A stretch of DNA of 64,000 bases. Source: Kribbella capetownensis. GTDB lineage: Bacteria; Actinomycetota; Actinomycetes; Propionibacteriales; Kribbellaceae. Where the stretch lies: positions 62,001-126,000 of the forward strand of contig NZ_SJKD01000011.1 of NCBI RefSeq assembly GCF_004331485.1. The letters run 5' to 3'. The notes beneath the pieces were generated by a model that saw only the letters and a list, made by a program, of their open reading frames with translations, did not search any database and was not told the DNA's origin. Position numbers and translations under genes: made by a program. This document shows, in pieces, positions 26,144 to 36,211 of the stretch (positions are counted from its first letter, which is position 1; every line of letters starts with the position of its first letter).

Positions 26144-26776
26144 GTGCCGTTACGTCTGCGTCCGAACGACCCGACGTTCTACGACCTTTTCACCGAATCC
26201 GCCAACCACCTCGTGGACGGATCCCGGATCCTGGCCGAATTGCTCGGCAGCACCGCCGGAACCGGGCTGTCGTCGAGCCACCAGATCGCCGCCCAGATGA
26301 AGGACGCCGAGCACGCGGCCGACGAGACCACCCACTCGATCATCCGCCGGGTCAACTCGACCTTCGTCACCCCGTTCGACCGCGAGGACATCTACCGGCT
26401 GGCCTCCGATCTCGACGACGTGATGGATTTCATGGAGGAGGCCGTCGACTCGGTCCACCTGTTCAACCTGGAGAAATTGCCGGAGGAGGTCGCCGAGCAG
26501 ATCGAGGTGCTCCAGCGGATGGCGCAGCTGACCGCCGAGACGATGCCCCGGCTGCGCACGATGAAGGACCTGGCCGAGTACTGGATCGAGATCAACCGGC
26601 TGGAGAACACCGGTGACGCGGTGCACCGCCGGATCATCGCCAAGCTGTTCAGCGGCGAGTACGACGCGCTGACCGTGATGAAGTTCAAGACCGTGGTGGA
26701 CCTGCTGGAGGCCGGGATCGACGCCTTCGAACACGTGGCCAACACCGTCGAGCAGATCGCCGTCAAGGAGAGCTGA
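26144..26776 (+). CDS. DUF47 / PhoU-like regulator of Pit phosphate transporter
   Basis: 210 residues, all-helical and acidic. DUF47 features are MKDAEHAADETTHSIIRRVN, TPFDREDIYRLASDLDDVMD and IEINRLENTGDAVHRRI. It is the usual partner of Pit permeases and is thought to control their activity. Start GTG 26144 has GGAG 6 nt upstream; a TTG at 26117 is less likely. A candidate -10 TAGCAT is at 26102-26107. It ends 2 bp before the pit gene. Confidence 0.9.
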   Translation: MPLRLRPNDPTFYDLFTESANHLVDGSRILAELLGSTAGTGLSSSHQIAAQMKDAEHAADETTHSIIRRVNSTFVTPFDREDIYRLASDLDDVMDFMEEAVDSVHLFNLEKLPEEVAEQIEVLQRMAQLTAETMPRLRTMKDLAEYWIEINRLENTGDAVHRRIIAKLFSGEYDALTVMKFKTVVDLLEAGIDAFEHVANTVEQIAVKES

Positions 26777-26778
26777 GC

Positions 26779-27777
26779 GTGGAGTTCACGCTCGTCATCG
26801 CGGTCGTCGTCATCGCGCTGGTCTTCGACTACACCAACGGCTTCCACGACGCGGCGAACGCGATCGCGACCTCGGTCTCGACCCGGGCGCTGACCCCGCG
26901 CGTCGCGCTCGCCATGGCGGCGGTGATGAACTTCCTCGGGGCGTTCCTCGGCACCGAGGTGGCCGAGACCATCGGCGAGGGCATCATCAGCGCACCGAGC
27001 GGGCAGCACGGCCTGGTCGTCGTGATCGCGGCGCTGATCGGCGCGATCACCTGGAACCTGATCACCTGGCGCCTCGGCCTGCCCAGTTCCTCCTCGCACG
27101 CGCTCATCGGTGGTCTGGTCGGCGCCGGGATCGCCTCGGGCAGCGTGGTGCTGTGGTCCGGGATTCTCGACAAGGTCGTCATCCCGATGGTGCTGTCGCC
27201 GGCGGTCGGCTTCCTCGGCGCCTTCGTGCTGATGCTCGCGATCCTCTGGCTGTTCCGGCGCAGCAATCCGGGCAAGGTCACCCGCGGCTTCCGGCTGGCG
27301 CAGTCGCTGTCGGCGGCGGCCGTGGCGCTCGGCCACGGTCTGCAGGACGCGCAGAAGACGATGGGCGTCATCTTCCTCGCCCTGCTGACCACCGGTCACG
27401 TCAACGAGAGCGACGGGATCCCGCTGTGGGTCAAGCTCTCCGCCGCGACCGCGATCTCGCTCGGGACGTACTCCGGCGGCTGGCGGATCATGCGCACCCT
27501 GGGCCGCCGGATCATCCACCTGGACCCGGCCCGGGGCTTCGCCTCCGAGGCGGTCGCCGCGACCGTGCTGTACGTGATGGCGATCGGCCTGCACGCGCCG
27601 GTCTCCACCACCCACACGATCACCTCCGCGGTGATGGGCGCCGGCGCGACCAAGCGGCTGTCCGCCGTCCGCTGGGGCGTTGCCAGAGGCATCGTTGTGG
27701 CCTGGATCGTGACCATCCCGGCCGCCGGCCTGGTCGCCGCGGCCTGCTACGGACTGGCTCACCTGATCTTGGAGTAA
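26779..27777 (+). CDS. Low-affinity inorganic phosphate transporter (Pit family)
   Basis: 332 residues, full length. The two inverted repeats keep their signatures, FDYTNGFHDAANAIATS near residue 16 and ALGHGLQDAQKTMGVI near 185, and the loop LPSSSSHALIGGLVGA is intact. It is a cation- or metal-phosphate symporter in the membrane. Operon with the DUF47 gene (GTG start 2 bp after its stop). This appears to be the working Pit in the window. Confidence 0.93.
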   Translation: MEFTLVIAVVVIALVFDYTNGFHDAANAIATSVSTRALTPRVALAMAAVMNFLGAFLGTEVAETIGEGIISAPSGQHGLVVVIAALIGAITWNLITWRLGLPSSSSHALIGGLVGAGIASGSVVLWSGILDKVVIPMVLSPAVGFLGAFVLMLAILWLFRRSNPGKVTRGFRLAQSLSAAAVALGHGLQDAQKTMGVIFLALLTTGHVNESDGIPLWVKLSAATAISLGTYSGGWRIMRTLGRRIIHLDPARGFASEAVAATVLYVMAIGLHAPVSTTHTITSAVMGAGATKRLSAVRWGVARGIVVAWIVTIPAAGLVAAACYGLAHLILE

Positions 27778-27839
27778 GAGGCGTCTGAGAACCCTGCGCC
27801 TAGTACCCCGCAGTAGGCGCAGAGTTCTCAGACGCCCTC
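27778..27839. terminator. Nested strong terminator after pit
   Basis: Outer stem GCGTCTGAGAAC (27781-27792) with GTTCTCAGACGC (27824-27835), inner stem CTGCGCCTA (27794-27802) with TAGGCGCAG (27814-27822), loop of 11 nt. It begins right after the pit TAA. Confidence 0.92.
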
Positions 27840-27855
27840 TCAGTTCCCAGGCTGG

Positions 27856-27877
27856 GTTCATTCCACGTTCACTCACC
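27856..27877 (+). promoter_or_regulatory. PHO box (two 11-bp direct repeats)
   Basis: GTTCATTCCAC (27856-27866) directly followed by GTTCACTCACC (27867-27877). Two adjacent 11-nt units starting GTTCA are the PhoP-binding pattern of streptomycetes. It lies 50 bp before the second pit gene, so phosphate-starvation control is expected. Confidence 0.75.
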
Positions 27878-27926
27878 CGGCCTACGGTCGATCGTCGCTG
27901 CTGATCGTCCGCCCCCAAGTGATCGC

Positions 27927-28664
27927 ATGGACCTCTCGTTCCTCGTCGTCGTGGTGATCATCACCGCACTGGTGTTCGACTTCACCAACGGATTCCACGA
28001 CACCGCCAACGCGATGCCGACGTCCATCGCCACCGGCGCGCTCAGACCCAAGATCGCGGTGGCCATCTCGGCAGTGCTGAACCTGGTCGGCGCCTTCATC
28101 TCCACCGAGGTGGCCAAGACCATCTCCAGCGGACTCGTCGACGACACCAAGATCACCGTCCCGGTCATCTTCGGCGGCGGCGCCACCTGGATCGCGGCCG
28201 GCAGCAGCGCGGTGCACTTCGGCACGGTGGTGCAGAAGGTCATCGTCCCTGCCGTGGCCGCACCGATCGTGGCCGGCGTCGTGGCCCTGCTGGCACGTTC
28301 CTGGCCTACAAGATCACCTAGCGGGCCGCCGGTGTGGGTGATCCTTTCGGCCGGTCTGGCCATCGCCGCCGGCACCTACCTGGGTGGCTGGCGGATCATC
28401 CGGACGATGGGCGAGGGCCTGACCGAGATCGAGTCGCCGCAGGGCTTCTCCGCGGAGACCAGCTCGACCGCGACCTTGCTGATCTCGGCCCACCTGGGCT
28501 TCCCGCTGTCCACCACCCAGGTCTGCTCCGGCAACCTCGGCGTCGTCATCATCGCCCTCCTGGCCATCGTGGCCGGTGGCGGCATCTACCTCGCGTCCCG
28601 CCGCCGCCCGGTGACGTCGGACAACGTCAACGAGTACCCGGCCACCACGGCCGCGGCGGCCTGA
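27927..28664 (+). pseudogene. Internally deleted second Pit phosphate transporter
   Basis: 245 residues, while this subgroup (PitH2-like) is usually much longer. It keeps VFDFTNGFHDTANAM, the middle GTYLGGWRIIRTMG and TEIESPQGFSAETSSTA. It lacks the SSSSHAL loop, the whole second HGxxDAQKTMG signature, and the helices after STTQVCSG. Around 28290-28320 the conserved reading TFLAYKIT is in another frame and ends in TAG, showing frame damage. This looks like a gene decayed by several deletions while its PHO box survives. A 77-residue membrane gene follows. Confidence 0.75.
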
Positions 28665-28677
28665 GAGGAGTACGGCG

Positions 28678-28911
28678 ATGCACGTCGACTGGAGTGCTCT
28701 CGGTGAGGTGGCCCTGGTCAGCCTGATCTTCGGGGTCGGGGTGGCTGTCGTGTTCGCGCTCGGAGTGGCAGCGATGGCGCGGAGGGCGGTGGCGATCGCC
28801 GAGAAGAAGCTGCCGTCGATCGTCGACACGTCAGTGGCCGGGCTCTGCTTCGCGGCCTGCCTGGCGGCCGTGTTCTACGGGCTGTACCTGATCATTCCGC
28901 AGTTCCACTGA
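28678..28911 (+). CDS. Small membrane protein downstream of pit
   Basis: 77 residues with two hydrophobic helices (VALVSLIFGVGVAVVFALGV and SVAGLCFAACLAAVFYGLYL). GAGGAG lies 7 nt before the ATG. I believe a small membrane protein of this type often follows PhoP-controlled pit genes in actinobacteria; its role is unknown. Intact, unlike the transporter before it. It ends 2 bp from the stop of the convergent hypothetical gene. Confidence 0.75.
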   Translation: MHVDWSALGEVALVSLIFGVGVAVVFALGVAAMARRAVAIAEKKLPSIVDTSVAGLCFAACLAAVFYGLYLIIPQFH

Positions 28912-28913
28912 CG

Positions 28914-29438
28914 TCAGCGGTTCCAGCGCCGTACCGACCTGGCCACGTCCTTGGAGCGGATCGAGCCGAGGTTGTACTCCCAGGCGGCGGCCAGCCGGTC
29001 GCCGAGCAGCTCTGCGTCCAGGTAGGTCTTCGGGCGGACCGCGACGGCCCAGGTCGCCGCGGCCGCGTGACCCTGCTGGTAGAGCAGGTGGTTCACGGTC
29101 GCCTCGATCCGGCTCTGGTCGTCGCCGGTGAGCCCGTTGGTCGACCACTCCTGCAGGATCGTCGTGTCGTCGGCCGTCATCCGGGCCAGGTAGGTGAGCG
29201 GACCGCGCCAGTACCCGCGGCTGCCGATGCTGTCCAGGCTCTCCAGCGGGAACCAGCCGTTCTGGCAGCGCCTGCCGTTCACCGCGGACTCGACCTCGCG
29301 GGCGCGGTCGGCCGGCAGGTCGTGGATGGCCCAGTCGACGAAGTAGACGCCGGCGTCCGGGATGTGCTCTGCCACATGCGGCGCCACCGCCAGCATCCCC
29401 GGTTCGAAGAGATGCAGCTCTTCCGGTGAATCGAACAC
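28914..29438 (-). CDS. Hypothetical soluble protein
   Basis: 174 residues, no signal peptide or membrane helix, rich in Trp, Asp and Ala, with VYFVDWAIHDLPADRAREVE and NHLLYQQGHAAAATWAV. I do not recognise a family. The GTG at 29438 is the most upstream sensible start; an ATG 14 codons in is an alternative. The 144 bp before it up to the plsC stop hold no gene, only a loose GACCCCC/GGGGGTC inverted repeat. Confidence 0.6.
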   Translation of the reverse strand: MFDSPEELHLFEPGMLAVAPHVAEHIPDAGVYFVDWAIHDLPADRAREVESAVNGRRCQNGWFPLESLDSIGSRGYWRGPLTYLARMTADDTTILQEWSTNGLTGDDQSRIEATVNHLLYQQGHAAAATWAVAVRPKTYLDAELLGDRLAAAWEYNLGSIRSKDVARSVRRWNR

Positions 29439-29582
29439 AACCTACCCCGCCTACCCGAGTACCGCCGCCGACCGGCCGGCGTCACAGGGACCCCCCAGGT
29501 TTCCTGCACTGTCAACAAGAGCCTTTCGTACCCTCGCGGTCACCCGGGGGTCAAGGTCTTGTCCGCGTTACTGACGGTGTGC

Positions 29583-30329
29583 TTACTTGCGGCGGGCCGC
29601 CCGCCGGGCGAGCTCCTCCTGGTCCAGGCGTTCCGCCTCCTCAGGGGTCGGCGCACCGCCGCCGTACGACGCGGGCAGCCACCAGGCGCCGGCCGGCTGT
29701 TCCGGGTAGTCGCGGATGGTCCGATCGAGCATCCCGGCCATCGTCGTCCGCAGGTGTGCGGTCGCCTCGGCCGGGTCGTCGTCGGTGCCGACCGTGGTCG
29801 GTTCGCCGACGGTGATCGCGATCGCGCGGTGCCGGGAGAAATCGCGCGGATGATCCTTCGTCAGCATCCGCTGCGTCCCCCACAGGATCAGCGGGATCAC
29901 CGGTACGCCGGCCTCGGCGGCCATCCGGACCGTGCCGGACTTGAACTCCTTCAGCTCGAACGACCGGCTGATCGTCGCCTCGGGGAACACCCCGACGATC
30001 TCGCCGTCGCTCAGGTAGCGGATCGCCTCCCGGTACGACGCCGTACCCGCCGACCGGTCCACCGGGATGTGGTGCATGCCGCGCATCAGCGGACCGGAGT
30101 ACCGATTGCGGAACAGCACGTCCTTGGCCATGAAGCGGACCAGCCGCTTGCTCGGCACCGCACCGAATCCGCCCAGGATGAAGTCGACGTAGCTGATGTG
30201 GTTCAGCGCGATCACCGCGCCGCCGGTCCGTGGAACGTTCTCGGTCCCGGTCAGCCGGATCTTCAGGTCCAGCACCTTGAACGCGGTCTTCGCGAAGCCG
30301 ATCACGGGCGGGTACACGAGGTCTCGCAT
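29583..30329 (-). CDS. 1-acyl-sn-glycerol-3-phosphate acyltransferase (PlsC family)
   Basis: 248 residues. The acyltransferase motif HxxxxD is in ALNHISYVDF near residue 46, and the substrate motif is VFPEATISRSF. It esterifies lysophosphatidic acid or a related lipid at the membrane. Start ATG 30329 has TAGCGT ending 6 nt upstream, the leaderless pattern. Divergent from thiC. The last 40 residues (PEEAERLDQEELARRAARRK) are charged. Confidence 0.9.
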   Translation of the reverse strand: MRDLVYPPVIGFAKTAFKVLDLKIRLTGTENVPRTGGAVIALNHISYVDFILGGFGAVPSKRLVRFMAKDVLFRNRYSGPLMRGMHHIPVDRSAGTASYREAIRYLSDGEIVGVFPEATISRSFELKEFKSGTVRMAAEAGVPVIPLILWGTQRMLTKDHPRDFSRHRAIAITVGEPTTVGTDDDPAEATAHLRTTMAGMLDRTIRDYPEQPAGAWWLPASYGGGAPTPEEAERLDQEELARRAARRK

Positions 30330-30387
30330 CCCCCGACGCTACCGGCCCGGTCAAGACGTCAGGTTAGAGTGACGGTGACAATTGGAG

Positions 30388-32109
<1,722 letters not shown>

Positions 32110-32138
32110 GCGTCCTGTTTCACGCTGACTCTCGGTGA

Positions 32139-32177
32139 GATCCGGGGGGCGAGTCGAGATGCCTCGACCCCCGGATC
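32139..32177. terminator. Terminator after thiC
   Basis: GATCCGGGGG (from 32139) pairs with CCCCCGGATC (32168-32177); an inner TCGA/TCGA pairing extends the stem. Located 30 bp after the thiC stop. Confidence 0.8.
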
Positions 32178-32255
32178 CAGCGGAGAATTAGGGGATCGGC
32201 GCTCTCGCCGGACGATCACGGGGAGTGATCGGGTGAACCGATTCAGGTTTTTTCC

Positions 32256-32270
32256 TTCACTCTACGTGAA
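32256..32270. promoter_or_regulatory. AT-richer promoter region with TTCAC-N5-GTGAA inverted repeat
   Basis: TTCAC (32256-32260) and GTGAA (32266-32270) form a perfect inverted repeat inside an unusually AT-rich stretch (32241-32290), 44 bp before the SatD-like gene. CTGT/ACAG flank a second weak repeat at 32276-32291. Candidate operator, perhaps for autoregulation by the HTH of the following gene. Confidence 0.4.
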
Positions 32271-32313
32271 TAAGACTGTAGCCTTAACAGCGTCGGGAAG
32301 GAGGTGCAGCACA

Positions 32314-32913
32314 GTGGTCTTCGTTCTCACCGTAGATCAGCGCGGCAGCCGAAGCATGACCGATCTCGTACCCGAGCTACTGAACATCCTGAACCGCCGG
32401 CCGCGGCGGACCGGTTTGCTCCGCAAGTTCGAGCGGACGGCCGGCGACGAGGTGCAGGGCGTTCTGTCGGAGGCGCGCGCCACGATCGAGGTGATCGTCG
32501 AGTTGCTGCGCGCCGACATCTGGTACGTCGGGCTCGGGGTCGGTGAGGTCGCGCAACCGTTGCCTCGCAGTACGCGGGCCGGCAGCGGGGACGCGTTCGT
32601 GTTCGCGCGGGAGGCGGTGAACCGGGCCAAGTCGAGCCCGCACCACGTCAACGTGGTCGGCTCCGACGCGCACTGCGCCGAGCAGGTCGAGACGGTGCTG
32701 TGGCTGATGGCGTCGGTGCTGCGGCGTCGGAGCGAACGTGGATGGGCTGTCGCCGACCTGCTGGCCGAAGGGCTGACCCGGCGCGAGATCGGTGTGAAGC
32801 TCGGCATCAGTCAGTCCGCGGTGACGCAGCGAGCCCAGGCAGCTGGATTCGCCGAGGAACAACGTGGACGAGTGCTGGCGTCCGAGCTACTCGACGCTGG
32901 GGCCACCGCGTGA
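32314..32913 (+). CDS. SatD-like protein with C-terminal helix-turn-helix
   Basis: 199 residues. The start FVLTVDQRGSR and the mid-region FERTAGDEVQGVLS resemble SatD-family proteins. The C-terminal part ERGWAVADLLAEGLTRREIG then KLGISQSAVTQRAQAAG is a helix-turn-helix, so it is probably a DNA-binding regulator. GTG 32314 is the start since AAGGAGGT, the strongest ribosome site nearby, sits 9 nt upstream. A GTGA overlap joins it to the membrane gene that follows. Confidence 0.75.
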   Translation: MVFVLTVDQRGSRSMTDLVPELLNILNRRPRRTGLLRKFERTAGDEVQGVLSEARATIEVIVELLRADIWYVGLGVGEVAQPLPRSTRAGSGDAFVFAREAVNRAKSSPHHVNVVGSDAHCAEQVETVLWLMASVLRRRSERGWAVADLLAEGLTRREIGVKLGISQSAVTQRAQAAGFAEEQRGRVLASELLDAGATA

Positions 32914-33464
32914 CGGCGCTCATCCTGTCGTTCACCGCCGCCGGCCTGATCCTCGCGGTTCTGGCGTGGGTCCCCAAGGCCGGGTCGACGCTGGAGATCG
33001 TGCTCAGCGGCGTGATGCTGGCCTGCCTGATCACCGTCGGCGTCCTGCTGCTGGCCGGCGACGGAGTCGAGGGTTGGCGCGAGCGCTGGTGGAACGTGCT
33101 GCTCCTGCTGGCCGGCGGGCTCGCAGTGACCGGTGGCGGCCCGCTGACGACCTCTGTGCTGGCTCTCGTCGACCGGGGCAACACGAGAGCGCAGTCGACG
33201 CAGAAGGCCGGTGAGGTGCTCCGCGGCGGCGCTCTGATCGGTTCGCTCGAGCGCCTGGCCATCTACGCGGCACTGGTAGCCGGCTGGCCGGAGGGACTGG
33301 CGGTCGTGCTGGCCATCAAGGGTCTGGCTCGCTATCCGGAGCTGCGCAGTCCCGACCAGCCGGCTTCGGTCACGCCGCAGGCGGTCGCCGAGCGGTTCAT
33401 CATCGGCACCTTCACCAGTGTGCTGTGGGCGGTGACCTGCGCCGGCTTCCTGCTGTCGCGCTGA
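32910..33464 (+). CDS. Membrane protein paired with SatD-like regulator
   Basis: 184 residues with about five hydrophobic segments (LILSFTAAGLILAVLAWV, LEIVLSGVMLACLITVGVLL, WWNVLLLLAGGLAVTGGG). The C-terminal half holds VLRGGALIGSLERLAIYAAL and a helix ending at the stop. The SatD-plus-membrane-protein pairing recurs in actinobacteria as I recall, with no known role. Its stop lies 3 bp from the convergent RDD gene. Confidence 0.75.
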   Translation: MTALILSFTAAGLILAVLAWVPKAGSTLEIVLSGVMLACLITVGVLLLAGDGVEGWRERWWNVLLLLAGGLAVTGGGPLTTSVLALVDRGNTRAQSTQKAGEVLRGGALIGSLERLAIYAALVAGWPEGLAVVLAIKGLARYPELRSPDQPASVTPQAVAERFIIGTFTSVLWAVTCAGFLLSR

Positions 33465-33467
33465 CCC

Positions 33468-34091
33468 TCAGTCCTTGAGGACGTACGTCGACATGACCTT
33501 GTCGTGCCAGGTCTGCTTCTGGTCGTCCCACAGTGGCCACAGCAGGTTCAGGAAGCAGGCGTTGTTGAAGACCCCGCTGAGGAACTCGCGCAGGAACGCC
33601 TTGCCGGCGCCGACCGGCTGGAAGTACGCGGAGTCGACCAGCCGCAGGTGCAGCGCGCTCTTGCCGACGCTCTGTCCGGTCCGGCCCTGGCGGAAGACCC
33701 GGTTCCACAGGGTCAGGCCGATGCTCGCGACGATCCCGAGCAGGAAGACGATGATCGCGGAGGCCTGCGGGTCGTCATCGGGATAGGTGTTGTTCTCGCG
33801 GGTCGCGATGTTCGCGATGAGCACGCCGTACCCGATCAGGATCGGCACCGAACTGATCAGGGAGTCGATCAGGAAGGCGCCGGCCCGCGGGCCCCAGTCG
33901 GCCAACGGCACCTGAGGTCCGTAGCCGTAGCCGTACTGCGGTTGCCCGTACGGCGGCGACATCTGCCCGTACCCGTAGGGCGGCGGCTGGCCGTACGGCT
34001 GCTGACCGTACGGGCCGTAGCCCTGCTGCTGGTGACCACCCTGGTAGGGCCGGCCGTCCTGCCCGTACGGCGGTGGCATCGGTGTACTCAC
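33468..34091 (-). CDS. RDD-family membrane protein with Pro/Gln/Tyr/Gly-rich N-terminus
   Basis: 207 residues. The first 75 are low-complexity (repeated PYGQ, GYGPY and PPYG units), followed by an RDD domain: DWGPRAGAFLIDSLI with its Arg-Asp signature, a second helix (SAIIVFLLGIVASIGLTLW), then GRTGQSVGKSALHLRLVD and LWPLWDDQKQTWHDKVM. Start GTG 34091 has TACGAT ending 6 nt upstream. One of four such proteins in this window; role unknown. Confidence 0.88.
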   Translation of the reverse strand: MSTPMPPPYGQDGRPYQGGHQQQGYGPYGQQPYGQPPPYGYGQMSPPYGQPQYGYGYGPQVPLADWGPRAGAFLIDSLISSVPILIGYGVLIANIATRENNTYPDDDPQASAIIVFLLGIVASIGLTLWNRVFRQGRTGQSVGKSALHLRLVDSAYFQPVGAGKAFLREFLSGVFNNACFLNLLWPLWDDQKQTWHDKVMSTYVLKD

Positions 34092-34173
34092 TGCGGCATC
34101 GTATTGGCTGGCGCGGGGAACGCCGAACGCCGCGGCCTGAACAGGCCACGGCGTCCGGATGAAGCCTGAAACG

Positions 34174-34875
34174 TCAGAGCTTGATGACGTAGGTGTTGTT
34201 GATCTTGTCCGCGAACGTCTGCCGCTTCTCGTCCCACAGCGGCCACAGGTAGCCGATGTAGCAGGCGGCGCCGTCCAGGATGTGGGTGAGCTGGCGCAGG
34301 AACGCTTTGCCCGGACCGACCGGCTGGCCGGAGATCCCGTCCACCAGCTTGAGGCCCAGCGCCGACTTGCCGAGCGTCTGCCCGGTGGTGCCCTGCCGGA
34401 ACACGATGTTCCAGATCCCCAGGCCGATGCCGACCAGGTAGAACAGCAGCGCCAGGATGGCCATGCCCGAGTTGTTGCCGCTCGCAAGCGCCACGCCGAT
34501 GCCGTACGGCACACCGATGATCAGTACGTCGATCAGCCAGCCGCCGACCCGGTTCGGCCAGGCCGCCAGGTTGCTGGGTACGCCGTACCCGCCCGGCTGA
34601 CCGTACTGCTGCGGGTAGCCCGGCTGACCGCCGTACTGCGGGTAACCCGGCTGCTGCCCGTACTGCTGAGGCTGCTGCCCATACTGGCCAGGCTGCTGAC
34701 CGTACTGCCCAGGCTGTTGCCCGTAGCCCGGCTGCTGGCCGCCATAGCTGGGCTGCTGCTGCCCGTACTGGCCCGGCTGCTGCCCGGGCTGCCCGTACTG
34801 GCCTGGCTGGCCGTACTGACCCGGCTGCTGGGGGTCCTGCGGGCCGTAACCCGGCGGTGGCGTCGGATTGCTCAC
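34174..34875 (-). CDS. RDD-family membrane protein with long PGQYGQ repeat tail
   Basis: 233 residues. About 95 N-terminal residues consist of QPGQYGQ-type repeats. The RDD domain then shows NRVGGWLIDVLIIG, GTTGQTLGKSALGLKLVD and LWPLWDEKRQTFADKI. Close paralogue of the neighbouring RDD gene. The GTG start at 34875 is preceded by AAGGGA. The Gln/Tyr-rich tail may mediate self-association or protein contacts at the membrane face. Confidence 0.88.
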   Translation of the reverse strand: MSNPTPPPGYGPQDPQQPGQYGQPGQYGQPGQQPGQYGQQQPSYGGQQPGYGQQPGQYGQQPGQYGQQPQQYGQQPGYPQYGGQPGYPQQYGQPGGYGVPSNLAAWPNRVGGWLIDVLIIGVPYGIGVALASGNNSGMAILALLFYLVGIGLGIWNIVFRQGTTGQTLGKSALGLKLVDGISGQPVGPGKAFLRQLTHILDGAACYIGYLWPLWDEKRQTFADKINNTYVIKL

Positions 34876-34980
34876 GACGATCCCTTCTAGTGAATACAGA
34901 TGAGGAGTGAGTTGCAGGCTAACGGTCTGACGGCTCAGCTCCGGCTACGGATCCCACGCGATGAGAGTTACCGTTGTCCG

Positions 34981-35421
34981 GTGAGTCTTTCGCTGAGCGT
35001 CGTACTCCGGCCGACCGGTCCGGTCCGCCCGCTGGACCGCCGAGTGCTCGGCGCGGCGGCCGTCGGAGTGGGCGGATTCGCCCTCGCGGCCGTGTACCAG
35101 TTGTCCGGCCAGCGGATCGGCATTCCCTGCATCCTGCACGCGACCACGGGTCTGAACTGCCCGTTCTGCGGCTCGACCCGGATGGCAGCCGCCTTGCTGC
35201 GTGGGGATCTGGACGCGGCCTGGCACTTCAACCCGGTGGTGCTGGTGATCGGCCCGCTCATCGGTGTTGCCATCGGCTACCAAATGCTGGCTTGGGCGCT
35301 CGAATCGCTGCGGCTGATCCGTCTGCCCCGGCTGACGATCGGCCCGCGCACAGTCGGCTGGCTGACCAAGGCGCTGGCCGTGATCCTGATCGTGTACGGC
35401 GTCGCCCGCAACCTGAACTGA
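34981..35421 (+). CDS. DUF2752 membrane protein
   Basis: 146 residues. The family mark is GLNCPFCGSTRMAAALLRGD near residue 57, with three or so hydrophobic helices and a conserved AWHFNP segment. Start GTG 34981 has TACCGT ending 6 nt upstream (leaderless pattern); a longer frame from 34900 lacks support. Divergent from the RDD genes, convergent with the DUF4190 gene. Function unknown. Confidence 0.88.
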   Translation: MSLSLSVVLRPTGPVRPLDRRVLGAAAVGVGGFALAAVYQLSGQRIGIPCILHATTGLNCPFCGSTRMAAALLRGDLDAAWHFNPVVLVIGPLIGVAIGYQMLAWALESLRLIRLPRLTIGPRTVGWLTKALAVILIVYGVARNLN

Positions 35422-35426
35422 GAGGG

Positions 35427-35460
35427 CGTCGCGGGCGGACCACCGCCGCCGCCCGCGACG
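35427..35460. terminator. Bidirectional terminator
   Basis: CGTCGCGGGCGG (35427-35438) and CCGCCCGCGACG (35449-35460) form a perfect 12-bp stem with a 10-nt loop between convergent genes. Confidence 0.9.
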
Positions 35461-35465
35461 AGCCG

Positions 35466-36110
35466 TCAGCTGTACTGCGTGATGGTGTAGATCGTCGAGA
35501 GCACGATCGAGACGATGCCGCCGATCCAGGCGACCTTCGCCAGCGTGTCCGGCTTGCCCTGCTCACGGAACTTGCCCTGGGCAACCAGACCGAGGACGAC
35601 CGAGGCGATACCGCAGCAGAACCAGCAGACGATGCCGATGATCGACAGCACCTGCGGGGTGTTGTTCTGTGGTGCGGCCGGAGCGCCGTACCCGTAGGCC
35701 CCGCCCGGGTACTGGCCGTACTGACCCGGCTGACCGGGCTGCTGACCGTACTGTCCAGGCTGCTGGCCGTACTGCCCTGGCTGCTGCTGCCCGTACTGCC
35801 CGGGCTGCTGTTGACCGTACTGGCCGGGCTGCTGGCCGTACTGCCCTGGCTGCTGCTGGCCGTATCCCGGCTGCTGCCCATAGCCCTGCTGCCCCGGCTG
35901 CCCGTACTGCCCAGGCTGGCCGTACTGCCCTGGCTGCTGCTGCCCGTACTGCCCAGGCTGTTGACCGTACTGGCCGGGCTGCTGGCCGTAGGGATCCTGC
36001 TGCTGCTCGCCGTACTGGCTCGGCTGGTCGTTCCCGCTCTCGTCGGGAGTGTCCTGCGGCCTGTTCTGGTCGTTCTGATCATCGCCGGGGGGAGGCGTCG
36101 GAGTACTCAC
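35466..36110 (-). CDS. DUF4190-like membrane protein with extensive [12 protein letters not shown] repeats
   Basis: 214 residues. An acidic start is followed by about 100 residues of near-perfect QPGQYGQ-type repeats, then two C-terminal helices ([20 protein letters not shown] and [19 protein letters not shown]) typical of DUF4190. The repeats are also alike at DNA level and read long in all frames, so length changes by slippage are likely. GTG start at 36110 with AGAAGGGA upstream, much as in the RDD gene at 34875. Confidence 0.85.
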   Translation of the reverse strand: MSTPTPPPGDDQNDQNRPQDTPDESGNDQPSQYGEQQQDPYGQQPGQYGQQPGQYGQQQPGQYGQPGQYGQPGQQGYGQQPGYGQQQPGQYGQQPGQYGQQQPGQYGQQQPGQYGQQPGQYGQQPGQPGQYGQYPGGAYGYGAPAAPQNNTPQVLSIIGIVCWFCCGIASVVLGLVAQGKFREQGKPDTLAKVAWIGGIVSIVLSTIYTITQYS

Positions 36111-36211
36111 CGCAGTCCCTTCTGAGACGTCTAGGAATTCTCGCAGGCTATCTTTTCCACAGGTTCCTGGTCACGCCCCCGCGCCGCTCCCCAGCCCCCT
36201 ACGCTGAGTGG

